In this document: in pieces, positions 19,090 through 26,248 of the stretch
Layout of the letters: each line of letters starts with the position of its first letter
How positions within the stretch are numbered: position 1 is the first letter of the stretch
DNA from: VRUE01 sp963699215
GTDB taxonomy: Bacteria; Actinomycetota; Thermoleophilia; Solirubrobacterales; 70-9
DNA length: 64,000 nucleotides
Direction of reading: 5' to 3'
NCBI GenBank assembly: GCA_963699215.1
Contig: OY969422.1
Location: 1,240,001-1,304,000, forward strand
Notes under the pieces: generated by a model
What the model saw: only the letters and a program-made list of their open reading frames with translations
The model's database searches: none
What the model was told of the DNA's origin: nothing
Made by a program: the position numbers and the translations under genes

Positions 19090-19371
19090 ATGGAGGCGAT
19101 GAGAGAAGCATGGACCGACGACCGTCTCGACGACCTGAACCACAAGGTCGACGAGGGTTTCCGCGGGGTCGACAAGCGCTTCGAGGCAGTCGACAAGCGT
19201 TTCGACCGCCTCGAAGACGATATGAGCGCCAGATTCGACCGAGTCGACGACCGGTTCGAACGGCTGGAAGCTCGTATCGGCATCAAGATCGACGGGCTGC
19301 AGCGGACGCTGCTCCTCGGCCACTTGGGCATCATCGCCGCCTTGATTGGCGTGATCGTCACCCAGGCCTGA
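19090..19371 (+). CDS. Small coiled-coil protein with C-terminal membrane anchor
   Basis: 93 residues from the ATG at 19090; a second ATG at 19099 lies just after a GGAGG. The body is a repetitive helix with recurring VDKRF/VDDRF/LEDD units (RGVDKRFEAVDKRFDRLED, then ARFDRVDDRFERLEARI) suited to a coiled coil. It ends in one hydrophobic segment (LLLGHLGIIAALIGVIVTQA). No enzymatic motif is present. Such tail-anchored coiled-coil peptides are common in bacteria but not functionally assigned. The preceding 90 bp are unusually AT-rich for this window and probably carry the promoter. Confidence 0.7.
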   Translation: MEAMREAWTDDRLDDLNHKVDEGFRGVDKRFEAVDKRFDRLEDDMSARFDRVDDRFERLEARIGIKIDGLQRTLLLGHLGIIAALIGVIVTQA

Positions 19372-19463
19372 GCGGGCCCTGCCAAAGCTCGAATCCGGCA
19401 CGTAACCACCGCCCCGGCGAGGGGTAACGCAGAGCGACGGCCGGCACCGCCGGCGCCCCTTCC

Positions 19464-20208
19464 ATGTCCGACATCAAGCCACAGGTCTACAGGGACGAAC
19501 GTCCCGCCTCGTACTTCGACCAATTCCACGCGGCGGCGCGCAAGGGCGTCGGCTGGACCTACCCGCTCGTCCGCGCGCTGCTCAGCCTGCCGACGCTGCT
19601 GATCTTCCGGGTGCGGGCGATCGGCGTGAAGAACGTGCCGAAGACCGGCCCGCTTCTCCTCGCCCCCAACCACTTCAGCCAGATGGATCACTTCTTCGTC
19701 GGTCTCTACCTCCGCCGGAAGGTCCGCTTCATGGCCAAATCGCAGATGTTCGGCCCGCCCGTCCTCACCTACATCTACAAGCACGGCGGGGTCTTCCCGG
19801 TGCGCCGCGGCCAGCACGACGAGGAGGCCTTCAAGACGGCCTTCACGATCCTCGAGCAGGAAGGGATGCTGCTCGTCTACGCCGAGGGCGGCCGTTCGCG
19901 CAGCGGTGAGCTGGGCGAGGCCAAACCGGGCATCGGCCGCATCGCGCTGGAGTCGGGTGTGCCGATGGTCCCGGTCGCCGATATACGGCTCGGCCAAGGT
20001 CCGGCGCTGGAAACGTTTCCGCTTCCCGAAGGTCACGGTCCAGTTCGGCGAGCCGATCACCTTCCCGGTCGAGGAGTCGCCGAGCCGCGAGCGCCAGCTC
20101 GAGGCTGCGAGCGAGGTCTTCGACCAGGTGCGGGAGATGTACGAGGGGCTGGCTACTCGTAACGGTCACCGAGCTTCTCGAAGAAGCTCGGATCGTGCCC
20201 CGGCGTGA
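19464..20208 (+). CDS. 1-acyl-sn-glycerol-3-phosphate acyltransferase (PlsC family), one frameshift
   Basis: About 245 residues. The acyltransferase motifs are present: HX4D as NHFSQMDHFF, the substrate-binding KHGGVFPVRRG, and YAEGGRSRSGEL. A one-base shift near 19990 moves the C-terminal part (KVRRWKRFRFPKVTVQFGEPITF, then ESPSRERQLEAASEVFDQVREMYEGL) to another frame that ends at 20208. It acylates lysophosphatidate or a related acceptor at the membrane. It converges with the lactonase gene, overlapping its 3' end. Confidence 0.87.
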
Positions 20209-21067
20209 CTATCGCGTTCGGGTACTCGCGACGGAACAGCTTCAGCTCCTGCAGCGAGCGCCGGTAGTTGTGGGCGTCGAAGGGGCGGGGGGCAAGCGGC
20301 GCGCTGCCGTCTAGCTGGCCCTGCGTGTAGGTGGCGTCGCCGCCGATGACGAAGTCGTGCTCCTTGAGCCGGGCGATCACCGACATGTGGCCGGCGCTGT
20401 GGCCGGGCGTGTAGGCGAGCCGGATCGAGCCGTCGCCGAAGAGGTCGAAGCAGCGGCCGAAGCTGGCGTATGAGTCGATCCCGCCGCGGTCGAAGTCGAC
20501 CGTGCGGTAGTCGAAGGCATAGTCGAAGTGGGCTCGCCGGTAGCCGTTCAGCAGGGGTTTGGGGCCAACGGTCGCCGCCTCCCACTCAAGCTCGCTGACG
20601 ACGAAGGTCGAGCTCGGGAACTCCGAGATCGCCGAGGTGTGGTCGAGGTGCATGTGGGTCATCACGACGACCGGGATCTCGCCGGCGTCGAGGTTGCGCG
20701 CGCGCAGCTGGGCCGGCACGTCGCTGCCCGGCTCGAGCGAGGGCTTGCCGATGCGGGCGCCGATGCCGGCCGAAGTTCTCCTCTCCGTCGGTGGCGATCG
20801 AGGGGTGCAGGCCGGTGTCGACGAGGATCGCGCCGGCGCTGGGGTGGCGGATCAGGAAGGCCGGGCAGGGGACCGTCATCGCCGGCTGGCCGCCGATCAG
20901 GGCACGCAGCAGCTTCAGGGTGAGGAAGCGGCCCGCCGGGGCTCTCCATCATCGAGCGCGACCAAGTGACGTGGCCGGCGATCAACGGCTCGACGCTCGA
21001 CCGATGCCCCCGGCGTGCCGCCCGCGAGCGGCTCGTGCAGCGGTTTCGCCTCCACGTGCACCTTCAT
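20153..21067 (-). pseudogene. Metallo-beta-lactamase-fold hydrolase, AHL lactonase-like, frame disrupted
   Basis: The zinc motif HMHLDH is followed by AYTPGHSAGHMSVI, FVIGGDATYTQGQ and the final VTPGHDPSFFEKL, the arrangement of the AiiA/AttM-type lactonase family. The N-terminal part (MKVHVEAKPLHEPLAGGTPG from 21067, MIAGHVTWSRSMMES, VPCPAFLIRHPSAGAILVDTG) is spread over several frames, with shifts near 20990, 20945 and 20780. The family includes acyl-homoserine lactonases but also many other hydrolases. Quorum quenching is only one possibility. Confidence 0.8.
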
Positions 21068-21117
21068 CGCCGGGTCACATTACCTGGGTCGAGGTCGTCT
21101 ATAGGCTTGGGGCGCCG

Positions 21118-21975
21118 ATGGCTGAGAGCGCCCATTCGCAGATCTTCAGGGACGGCTTGCTCGACGGCCAGGTCTGCCTGGTCTCCGGTGCCGGCAGCGG
21201 CCTGGGGCGGGAGACGGCGCTGGAGCTGGTCCGTCTCGGCGCGACGGTGGTCGGCTGCGGCCGCCGCGAGGAGCCGCTCGCCGAGACCGCCGGTTTGGCA
21301 GCGGGCCTGCCCGGCTCCTTCGAGCACGAGGCGATGGACATTCGCGACGAGGAGGCCGTCGAGCGACTCTTCGACGGCCTCTTGGAGCGCCACGAGCGGC
21401 TCGACGTCCTCGTCAACAACGCCGGTGGCCAGTTCCTCGCCCCGGCCGAGTCGATCACGCCGAAGGGCTTCCGCACGGTGATCGAGCTGAACGTGCAGGG
21501 CACCTGGCTGATGACCCACGCCGCGGCAACCAAGGCCTTCATCCCGCAGGGCGGCGGCAAGGTGCTCAGCGTCACCCTCTCGCCCCATCACGGAATGCCG
21601 GGGATGGTTCACTCCGGCGCCGCGCGCGCCGCGGTCGAGAACATGATGCGGACGCTGGCGGTCGAGTGGGCCCGCTTCGGGGTCAGGACCTGCGCCCTCG
21701 CCGCCGGCCAGTTCGCCACCGAGACGCTGCTGACCAAGTATCCCCAGGTCGTCGTCGACAACCTCGAGCGCTCGATCCCGATCGGGAGGGCCGGCCGGGC
21801 CGAGGAGATGGCCTGGCTGGTCGCCTACCTGGCCTCGCCGGCCGGCGACTTCGTCTCCGGCACGACGATCACGATCGACGGCGCCCGCGACAACTGGGCC
21901 GGCCCCTGGCCGCCGCAGGCGATCGTCGGCGAGGGCGGCGAGCCGGTGGCCGAGGAGCGTCGCCCGAAGGGCTGA
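21118..21975 (+). CDS. Short-chain dehydrogenase, peroxisomal 2,4-dienoyl-CoA reductase-like
   Basis: 285 residues from the ATG at 21118. The NADP(H) motif is VSGAGSGLGRETALELV, followed by VLVNNAGGQFLAPAESI. The catalytic region reads MVHSGAARAAVENMMRTLAVEW, so the classical YxxxK pair is absent. Human peroxisomal DECR2 also lacks the tyrosine at this place. This copy additionally has Arg where Lys is expected. The family reduces 2,4-dienoyl-CoA esters during breakdown of unsaturated fatty acids, which fits the many acyl-CoA genes in this window. A short GC hairpin follows the stop. Confidence 0.85.
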   Translation: MAESAHSQIFRDGLLDGQVCLVSGAGSGLGRETALELVRLGATVVGCGRREEPLAETAGLAAGLPGSFEHEAMDIRDEEAVERLFDGLLERHERLDVLVNNAGGQFLAPAESITPKGFRTVIELNVQGTWLMTHAAATKAFIPQGGGKVLSVTLSPHHGMPGMVHSGAARAAVENMMRTLAVEWARFGVRTCALAAGQFATETLLTKYPQVVVDNLERSIPIGRAGRAEEMAWLVAYLASPAGDFVSGTTITIDGARDNWAGPWPPQAIVGEGGEPVAEERRPKG

Positions 21976-21980
21976 GCCTC

Positions 21981-21999
21981 GCCGCGCTAGCTGCGCGGC
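21981..21999. terminator. Short GC hairpin between convergent genes
   Basis: GCCGCGC-TAGCT-GCGCGGC, a 7-bp stem with a 5-nt loop, lies between the stop codons of the convergent dehydrogenase and nitroreductase genes and overlaps the latter's TAG. It has no T-run, so it would be an atypical terminator. Confidence 0.4.
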
Positions 22000-22484
22000 T
22001 CGAGGACGACCAGGGGGATTTCGCGTCCCTTGCTGCGCGCCTGGTAGTCGGCGTATCCGCGGTACTCCCTGACCGCGGCTGGCCAGAGGCGCCCGCGCTC
22101 CTCCGGGTTGGCGACGCGAGCGTGGACGCGCCGGCGCTCCCTGCCGATCTGGACCACGGTGTCCGGGTTGGCCATCAGGTTGTGGTACCAGGCCGGGTGC
22201 TTGGGAAAGCCGCCTTTGGAGGCGACGAGGACGACGTTGTCGCCATCGCGGAAGTAGAGCAGGGGAGCCGTGCGCTTCGTGCCGCTCTTGGCCCCGACGT
22301 GGTCGAGCAAGAGGATCTTTCCCCGCACTCCCGGAACCCCGGGAATGCCATTTGCGAGACGCCCTCCCGAGACTCGGTAGAGGAACGTCTGGACGTCGGT
22401 GACGCGGCGGAGGACAGGCCAGATCCGGTCTGCCAGATCGAGGTAGCGGACCTGCGACCTGCCCTCTGCCGCGCCAGAGCTCAG
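21987..22484 (-). CDS. Deazaflavin-dependent nitroreductase family protein
   Basis: About 150-165 residues of the F420H2-dependent (Ddn/DUF385) split-barrel family. Signatures include RGKILLLDHVGAKSGTKRTAPLLYFRDGDNVVLVASKGG, then HPAWYHNLMANPDTVVQIG. The start is unclear. No ATG, GTG or TTG lies in frame before VRYLDLADRIWP. A CTG at 22484 overlapping the upstream SDR stop (CTGA) is possible, or the N-terminus is affected by an indel. The family uses cofactor F420, or only binds flavin, to reduce small molecules. The substrate is unknown. Confidence 0.8.
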   Translation of the reverse strand: MSSGAAEGRSQVRYLDLADRIWPVLRRVTDVQTFLYRVSGGRLANGIPGVPGVRGKILLLDHVGAKSGTKRTAPLLYFRDGDNVVLVASKGGFPKHPAWYHNLMANPDTVVQIGRERRRVHARVANPEERGRLWPAAVREYRGYADYQARSKGREIPLVVLEPRS

Positions 22485-23311
22485 GTGTACATCCCTCCGA
22501 ACATGCCGCCGGTGACGTTCAGCACCTGGCCGTGCACGTAGTTGGCCAGGGGCGAGGCGAGGAAGAGGACCGGGCCCGAGGCCTCGATCGGCGTCGCCGG
22601 GCGACCGAGCGGGATGATCGCCGAAGCCATCGCCCGCATCTGCTCTGGGATGCCGAGCTCGATCTTCTCGCCGCCGGGGGCGGTCATCTCGCCGCCCTCC
22701 TCTTTGGCGGCGGTCAGCCTGGTTTCGACGAAGCCGAAGGCGACCGCGTTGACGTTGATCTTGAACTGGCCCCACTCCTTGGCCAGGGTTTTGGTCATGC
22801 CGACGACGGCCATCTTGGCGGCCGAGTAGTTGATCTGGCCAGCGTTGCCCATCGTCCCCGAGGTCGAGGAGATGTTGATCAGCTTGCGGAAGACCTCCTT
22901 GTCTTCGCCTCGCTCCGCCTTGGCCGCCTCGCGCCAGTGCGGCGCCATTGCCCGAGCGACGCGGAAGGGAGCCACGGTGTGGATGTCGAGCATCGCCTGG
23001 AACTGCTCGTCGGTCATGCGGTGGGCGACGCCGTCCCAGGTGTAGCCGGCGTTGTTGACGACGATGTCGATCGCGCCGAAGGCGTCGACGCCGGCGGCGA
23101 CCAGCTGGTCGGCCGCATCGGGCTTGGTCAGGTCGCCCGCGTGGACGGCCGTCTCGCCGTCGATCTCGCCGGCGGCCTGTTCGGCGACGTCGGCATCGAG
23201 GTCGTTGATCAGAACCTTGGCGCCCTCGCTGGCGAACAGCTCCGCGGTGGCGCGGCCGATTCCCCGCGCCGAGCCGGTGACGATCGCCGCTTTCCCATCA
23301 AGAAGTCCCAT
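22481..23311 (-). CDS. Short-chain dehydrogenase, 3-oxoacyl reductase (FabG) type
   Basis: 276 residues from the ATG at 23311, preceded by AGGAG. The cofactor motif is AIVTGSARGIGRATAELF, then VVNNAGYTWDG. The catalytic Ser (ISSTSG) and Tyr/Lys (INYSAAKMAVVG) are complete, and the end is ASPLANYVHGQVLNVTGG. The insertion KAERGEDKEVFRK before the catalytic Ser is longer than in FabG proper. This suggests a 3-hydroxyacyl-CoA dehydrogenase role in fatty acid breakdown, which is inference. An operator-like TTGACTGG box lies upstream at 23379. Confidence 0.9.
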   Translation of the reverse strand: MGLLDGKAAIVTGSARGIGRATAELFASEGAKVLINDLDADVAEQAAGEIDGETAVHAGDLTKPDAADQLVAAGVDAFGAIDIVVNNAGYTWDGVAHRMTDEQFQAMLDIHTVAPFRVARAMAPHWREAAKAERGEDKEVFRKLINISSTSGTMGNAGQINYSAAKMAVVGMTKTLAKEWGQFKINVNAVAFGFVETRLTAAKEEGGEMTAPGGEKIELGIPEQMRAMASAIIPLGRPATPIEASGPVLFLASPLANYVHGQVLNVTGGMFGGMYT

Positions 23312-23378
23312 CGGTCTCCGTTCTCCTTCTAGGTCGTGAAGTCGGCCGGGGAGGCTACATGCAACGGGGCCATCCTGG

Positions 23379-23396
23379 TTGACTGGCCAATCGGTC
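23379..23396. promoter_or_regulatory. Candidate TetR-type operator upstream of the FabG-type gene
   Basis: Reads TTGACTGGCCAATCGGTC on the plus strand. Its complement begins GACCGATTGGCCAGTCAA. It shares ACCGATTG and CAGTCA with the region at 41438-41457 in front of the nitrilase-TetR genes. It lies about 70 bp upstream of the start at 23311. Symmetry is imperfect. Confidence 0.35.
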
Positions 23397-23532
23397 GCAT
23401 CTGGGCTGGGGGATGGCCAGCGCCGAGGCTGTTGACTTGTATGAGTGACGTCGATCGCGGCTCGCGGCGGTGCTTGTCGTCGCCGAGGCCGGGTCGGTCG
23501 CGATTCGAACCTATGTGTCTGATAGACAATAC

Positions 23533-23619
23533 GCCGCGCAGCGGGACGACTGGCCCGCCAGTGTTGTGCCCCGGCTGCTTCACCTCCCATGGGCGGCCGG
23601 GGCACAGCCGCGCAGCGGG
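23533..23619. repeat. 13-bp direct repeats flanking palindromic element 5
   Basis: GCCGCGCAGCGGG occurs at 23533-23545 and again at 23607-23619, the second copy starting on the base after the right arm of element 5. The pattern could be a target-site duplication around a 61-bp insert, or a chance repeat in GC-rich sequence. Confidence 0.5.
23565..23606. repeat. Palindromic element 5 (11-bp perfect arms, 20-nt loop)
   Basis: Arms TGTGCCCCGGC (23565-23575) and GCCGGGGCACA (23596-23606) enclose a 20-nt loop containing the palindrome CCCATGGG. It lies downstream of the SixA gene (minus strand), so it may serve as that gene's terminator. Confidence 0.65.
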
Positions 23620-23626
23620 CGCTCGG

Positions 23627-24067
23627 TCAGCCTTGCGAGGCGGCGATCGCGGCCAGGTCGTCCGGTCGCAGCAGAGCCACCAGCGTGTTGCCGTCGACGA
23701 TCGCGAGGCCGCCCTTGCGCAGCTTCGCCCGGGCGCCGGTGAGGCGCGCGATCTCGTTGGAGAAGTCCGGCTCGTGGCCGACCAGCAGCGTCTCGCCGCG
23801 GCCGGCGGCAAGGCTGGCGGAGTCGAAGCCGCCCCCGCGCAGCTCCTCGGCTATCTCGGGCGCGATCCCGAGCGCCCCGCAGGCCAGCCGCGCGGTATCG
23901 GCGGCCCGCACCTTCGGACTTGTCAGGCAGGCGTCGATCGTCGCTCCGAGCGCCGCCAGCGCCCTCCCCGCGGCCTCCGACTGCCGCTCGCCCTTGGCGG
24001 TGAGTCGTCGCGCCGCGTCGTCGCCATCGCTCCGCTCGGCGTCGCCGTGTCGCAGCAGGTAGATCAC
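23627..24067 (-). CDS. SixA-like phosphohistidine phosphatase
   Basis: About 146 residues from the GTG at 24067. The histidine-phosphatase signature is IYLLRHGDAERSDGDDAARRLTAKG, with the catalytic RHG. The second catalytic His is in LLVGHEPDFSNEI, and SPKVRAADTARL is also conserved. Length and motif order match SixA, which removes phosphate from protein histidines. The target here is unknown. It is followed by a 20-nt-loop hairpin. Confidence 0.9.
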   Translation of the reverse strand: MIYLLRHGDAERSDGDDAARRLTAKGERQSEAAGRALAALGATIDACLTSPKVRAADTARLACGALGIAPEIAEELRGGGFDSASLAAGRGETLLVGHEPDFSNEIARLTGARAKLRKGGLAIVDGNTLVALLRPDDLAAIAASQG

Positions 24068-24089
24068 GCCGGGATCGTATGGGGGGCGG

Positions 24090-24518
24090 TCAATCGGTCG
24101 CGCCGAGTTCGACGCCACCATCCGCGGTGACGGTCCAGTGGGGGTTGTGGGCGACCTCCCAAGGGTGACCGTCGGGGTCGACGAAGACGGCGCTGTAGCC
24201 GCCCCAGAAGGTCTCGGCCGGCTCGCGGCCGATTCGCCCACCCGCCTTGCGCGCCTCCTCGGTGACCGCGTCGACCTCGGCGCGCGAGCCGAAGTTGACC
24301 GCCAGGGCGATGCCGCCCCAGCCGGGCGAGTCCTCGACGCGGCTGTCCTCCGCCAGTCGCGCCCGGTCCCAGAGGGCCACGACCGTCCCGCCCGCCTGGA
24401 AGAAGACGACGTCGTCGCCGGGGTCGGCACCGGTCGTCCAGCCGAGTGCCTCGTAGAAGCGCCGCGCCCGGGCGAGGTCGGCGACGCCGAGGGTGATCAG
24501 GTTGACTCGCTGCTTCAT
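24090..24518 (-). CDS. VOC family (glyoxalase/bleomycin-resistance fold) protein
   Basis: 142 residues, a single glyoxalase-fold unit pair. LITLGVADLARARRFYEALGW opens the first half, and FWGGYSAVFVDPDGHPWEVAHNPHW closes the second, with a His/Glu metal-binding pattern. The family covers lyases, dioxygenases and resistance proteins; the substrate is unknown. It overlaps the upstream GNAT gene by 4 bp (ATGA), so the GNAT and VOC genes are translationally coupled. Confidence 0.88.
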   Translation of the reverse strand: MKQRVNLITLGVADLARARRFYEALGWTTGADPGDDVVFFQAGGTVVALWDRARLAEDSRVEDSPGWGGIALAVNFGSRAEVDAVTEEARKAGGRIGREPAETFWGGYSAVFVDPDGHPWEVAHNPHWTVTADGGVELGATD

Positions 24519-25330
24519 TTGCCGGCCTTGGGAGGTGGGGAGGCGAACAGCCTGTAGTCGAAGATCGTCTCGAAGCCCATCCGGCGGTAGAGGTTCTCGC
24601 CCATCGGCGAGGCCTGGAGCGAGGCGATCCCGGCGCCCAGGTCGAACCCGGCGTTGACCGCCGCCGCGGTCACCGCCGATCCCAGCCCCCGGCCCCTGGC
24701 CTCGGCGGTGCTGCCGACCCAGTAGATGCCGGCGACGCTGCGGGTGACGATCGTCATCGAGATGCCGGCCGGCCGGCCGTCGACGCGGGCGAGGAAGGCG
24801 GCGGCGTTGGCGGCGGAGAGGCCGTCGTGGTTCTCGTAGTAGGCGAAGATCTCCGGCGGGAAGCCGTTATCGGCGTAGGCCTCGATCGCCACCCGCCAGT
24901 AGTCGTCGGCGTCCGCGGCGGAGGAGACCCTGCTCATCTCGACTCCGTCCGGAGGCGGGAGCTCCTTCGCCCGCTCGCCGAACACCATCTCGGGCATCGC
25001 GAAGACCTGCTTGAAGCCCGCCGTCTCCGCAGCGGCGGTCAGGTCCTCGTCCTCCGGCGTATCGCCGCGAACCCAGACGGCGAAGCCGCGGCTCCTTGCG
25101 GCAAAGAAGGCGCGCGCTCGCTCGAGGAACTCGCCCGGGTCGAGGTCGTCGTCGGCCCGGAACGCGGCATTGGAGATCAACGGGTGGGTCGAGCGGCCGG
25201 CGCCGAAGACCCAGCCCGCGCCGGCCTCTATCTCCGCCCCGGGGTCGAGCTCGAACAGCTGCCGCGAGCTGTCGATCAGGTTGAGGTGAGCGTCGCGCCG
25301 GACGGTCGGCGTGGCGGGGGCGTGGCTCAT
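24515..25330 (-). CDS. GNAT family N-acetyltransferase
   Basis: 271 residues from the ATG at 25330. The C-terminal half carries the acetyl-CoA-binding motif (GIYWVGSTAEARGRGLGSAVTAAAVNAGFDLGA) followed by LQASPMGENLYRRMGFETIFDYRLF. The N-terminal half (residues 1-130) is a degenerate GNAT-like fold, as in other two-domain members. The acceptor is unknown. Its ATG overlaps the stop of the NTF2-like gene (ATGA). Confidence 0.9.
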   Translation of the reverse strand: MSHAPATPTVRRDAHLNLIDSSRQLFELDPGAEIEAGAGWVFGAGRSTHPLISNAAFRADDDLDPGEFLERARAFFAARSRGFAVWVRGDTPEDEDLTAAAETAGFKQVFAMPEMVFGERAKELPPPDGVEMSRVSSAADADDYWRVAIEAYADNGFPPEIFAYYENHDGLSAANAAAFLARVDGRPAGISMTIVTRSVAGIYWVGSTAEARGRGLGSAVTAAAVNAGFDLGAGIASLQASPMGENLYRRMGFETIFDYRLFASPPPKAGK

Positions 25331-25776
25331 GAGCCGCCGACCGCCCGCTGGGCGAGCGGATCGCCGACCGAGGCGAGGTACTCGTCGAGCGCCTTCGATT
25401 TCTGCGTGTCCTCGTAGACCTCGTAATCGCGCAGCTTGCCCCACGAAATGTGGCCCCAGATCACGTAGCGGTTCTCGTAGACGCGCTCGCCCTGCGGCGA
25501 GTCGAGATGGTCGCTGCCGCGGATGCAGATCGTCTGCTTCCAGGGGAAGCCCTTGAGCACGACCTCGTCGGGGTGGATCTGCAGGCCGGTATCGGCGAAG
25601 CGCCGCAGCCAGGGCTCCAGCTCGGCCTTGCCGTCGAACTCGCCTCCCCAGGAGCTGTCGCCGGGGAAGCGGAACTTGACGTCCTCGGCGTCCATGCGCA
25701 GCGTCGGCCCGATGTCGCCGGCGCTCGCCTTCGCCATGTTGCGAGCGATCATCTTCTTGGCCAGCCAGGACAGCAT
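25327..25776 (-). CDS. NTF2-like / SnoaL-like protein
   Basis: 149 residues in the NTF2-like cone fold: an N-terminal helix (MLSWLAKKMIARNMAKASAGD), then DVKFRFPGDSSWGGEFDGKAELEPWLRRF, the usual pattern of SnoaL-like small-molecule-binding proteins. The end reads RDYEVYEDTQKSKALDEYLA. Catalytic residues cannot be named. It is the first gene of a coupled NTF2-GNAT-VOC group on the minus strand. Confidence 0.8.
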   Translation of the reverse strand: MLSWLAKKMIARNMAKASAGDIGPTLRMDAEDVKFRFPGDSSWGGEFDGKAELEPWLRRFADTGLQIHPDEVVLKGFPWKQTICIRGSDHLDSPQGERVYENRYVIWGHISWGKLRDYEVYEDTQKSKALDEYLASVGDPLAQRAVGGS

Positions 25777-25839
25777 GGGTCTCCTTTGCTGTGGGTCGGT
25801 TCCCGGAAGTTAGCGCGGCTTGGGCTCTACTATCGTCGA

Positions 25840-26205
25840 GTGACGACGGACGAGGCCGAGGAAGTCCTGCGCGCGGCATACCGCGCCTTCAACGCCCGCG
25901 ACGTCGAGGCGGCGCTGGAGCTGATGCACCCCGACGTCGACTGGCCCAACGCCTGGGAGGGCGGCCGGGTCGTCGGCCGCGACGCGGTCGCCAAGTACTG
26001 GCGGCGCCAGTTCGAGTCGATCTCGAGCACGGTCGAGCCGCAGGGCTTCCACCACGACCCCGACGGCAGCGTCGCGGTGACGGTCCACCAAGCGGTCCGC
26101 GACGCGAAGACGAACGAGCTCCAAGCCGACGCCCGCGTGCTCCACCGCTACCAGCTGAAGGACCGCCTGATCGTCCGCATGGACGTACTGGACATCGCCG
26201 ACTGA
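25840..26205 (+). CDS. SnoaL-like / NTF2-fold protein
   Basis: 121 residues from the GTG at 25840. The pattern LRAAYRAFNARDVEAALELMHPDVDWPNAWEGG, then GRDAVAKYWRRQFESI, is characteristic of SnoaL-like ketosteroid-isomerase-related proteins. It is divergent from the other NTF2-like gene at 25776. No specific substrate can be assigned. Confidence 0.85.
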   Translation: MTTDEAEEVLRAAYRAFNARDVEAALELMHPDVDWPNAWEGGRVVGRDAVAKYWRRQFESISSTVEPQGFHHDPDGSVAVTVHQAVRDAKTNELQADARVLHRYQLKDRLIVRMDVLDIAD

Positions 26206-26248
26206 TCGTCCGGGATTGCGCCCGCTCGCCGGGCCGCTAGCGGGAGCC

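Larger units (their letters stand above)
23312..23626. other. Intergenic region with operator-like boxes, direct repeat and hairpin
   Basis: A 315-bp stretch without a supported gene. From left to right it holds a TTGACTGG-CCAATCGG box (23379-23396) and the small dyad TGTCT-GAT-AGACA (23516-23528). A 13-bp direct repeat GCCGCGCAGCGGG occurs at 23533-23545 and 23607-23619. Between the two copies lies palindromic element 5. Short open frames here have no family resemblance. The promoter of the FabG-type gene must lie in the left part. Confidence 0.6.

Noticed and set aside
305..20985. Calling the frame-broken genes true pseudogenes from genome decay.
   Set aside because: Conserved catalytic blocks are intact across frames, there are few nonsense substitutions, and affected genes cluster by position; sequencing indels explain this better.
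23500..23525. GATTCGAACC resembles the T-loop of a minus-strand tRNA.
   Set aside because: The bases around it do not pair as a T-stem, no acceptor or anticodon arm follows at the right spacing, and no CCA-like end is present.
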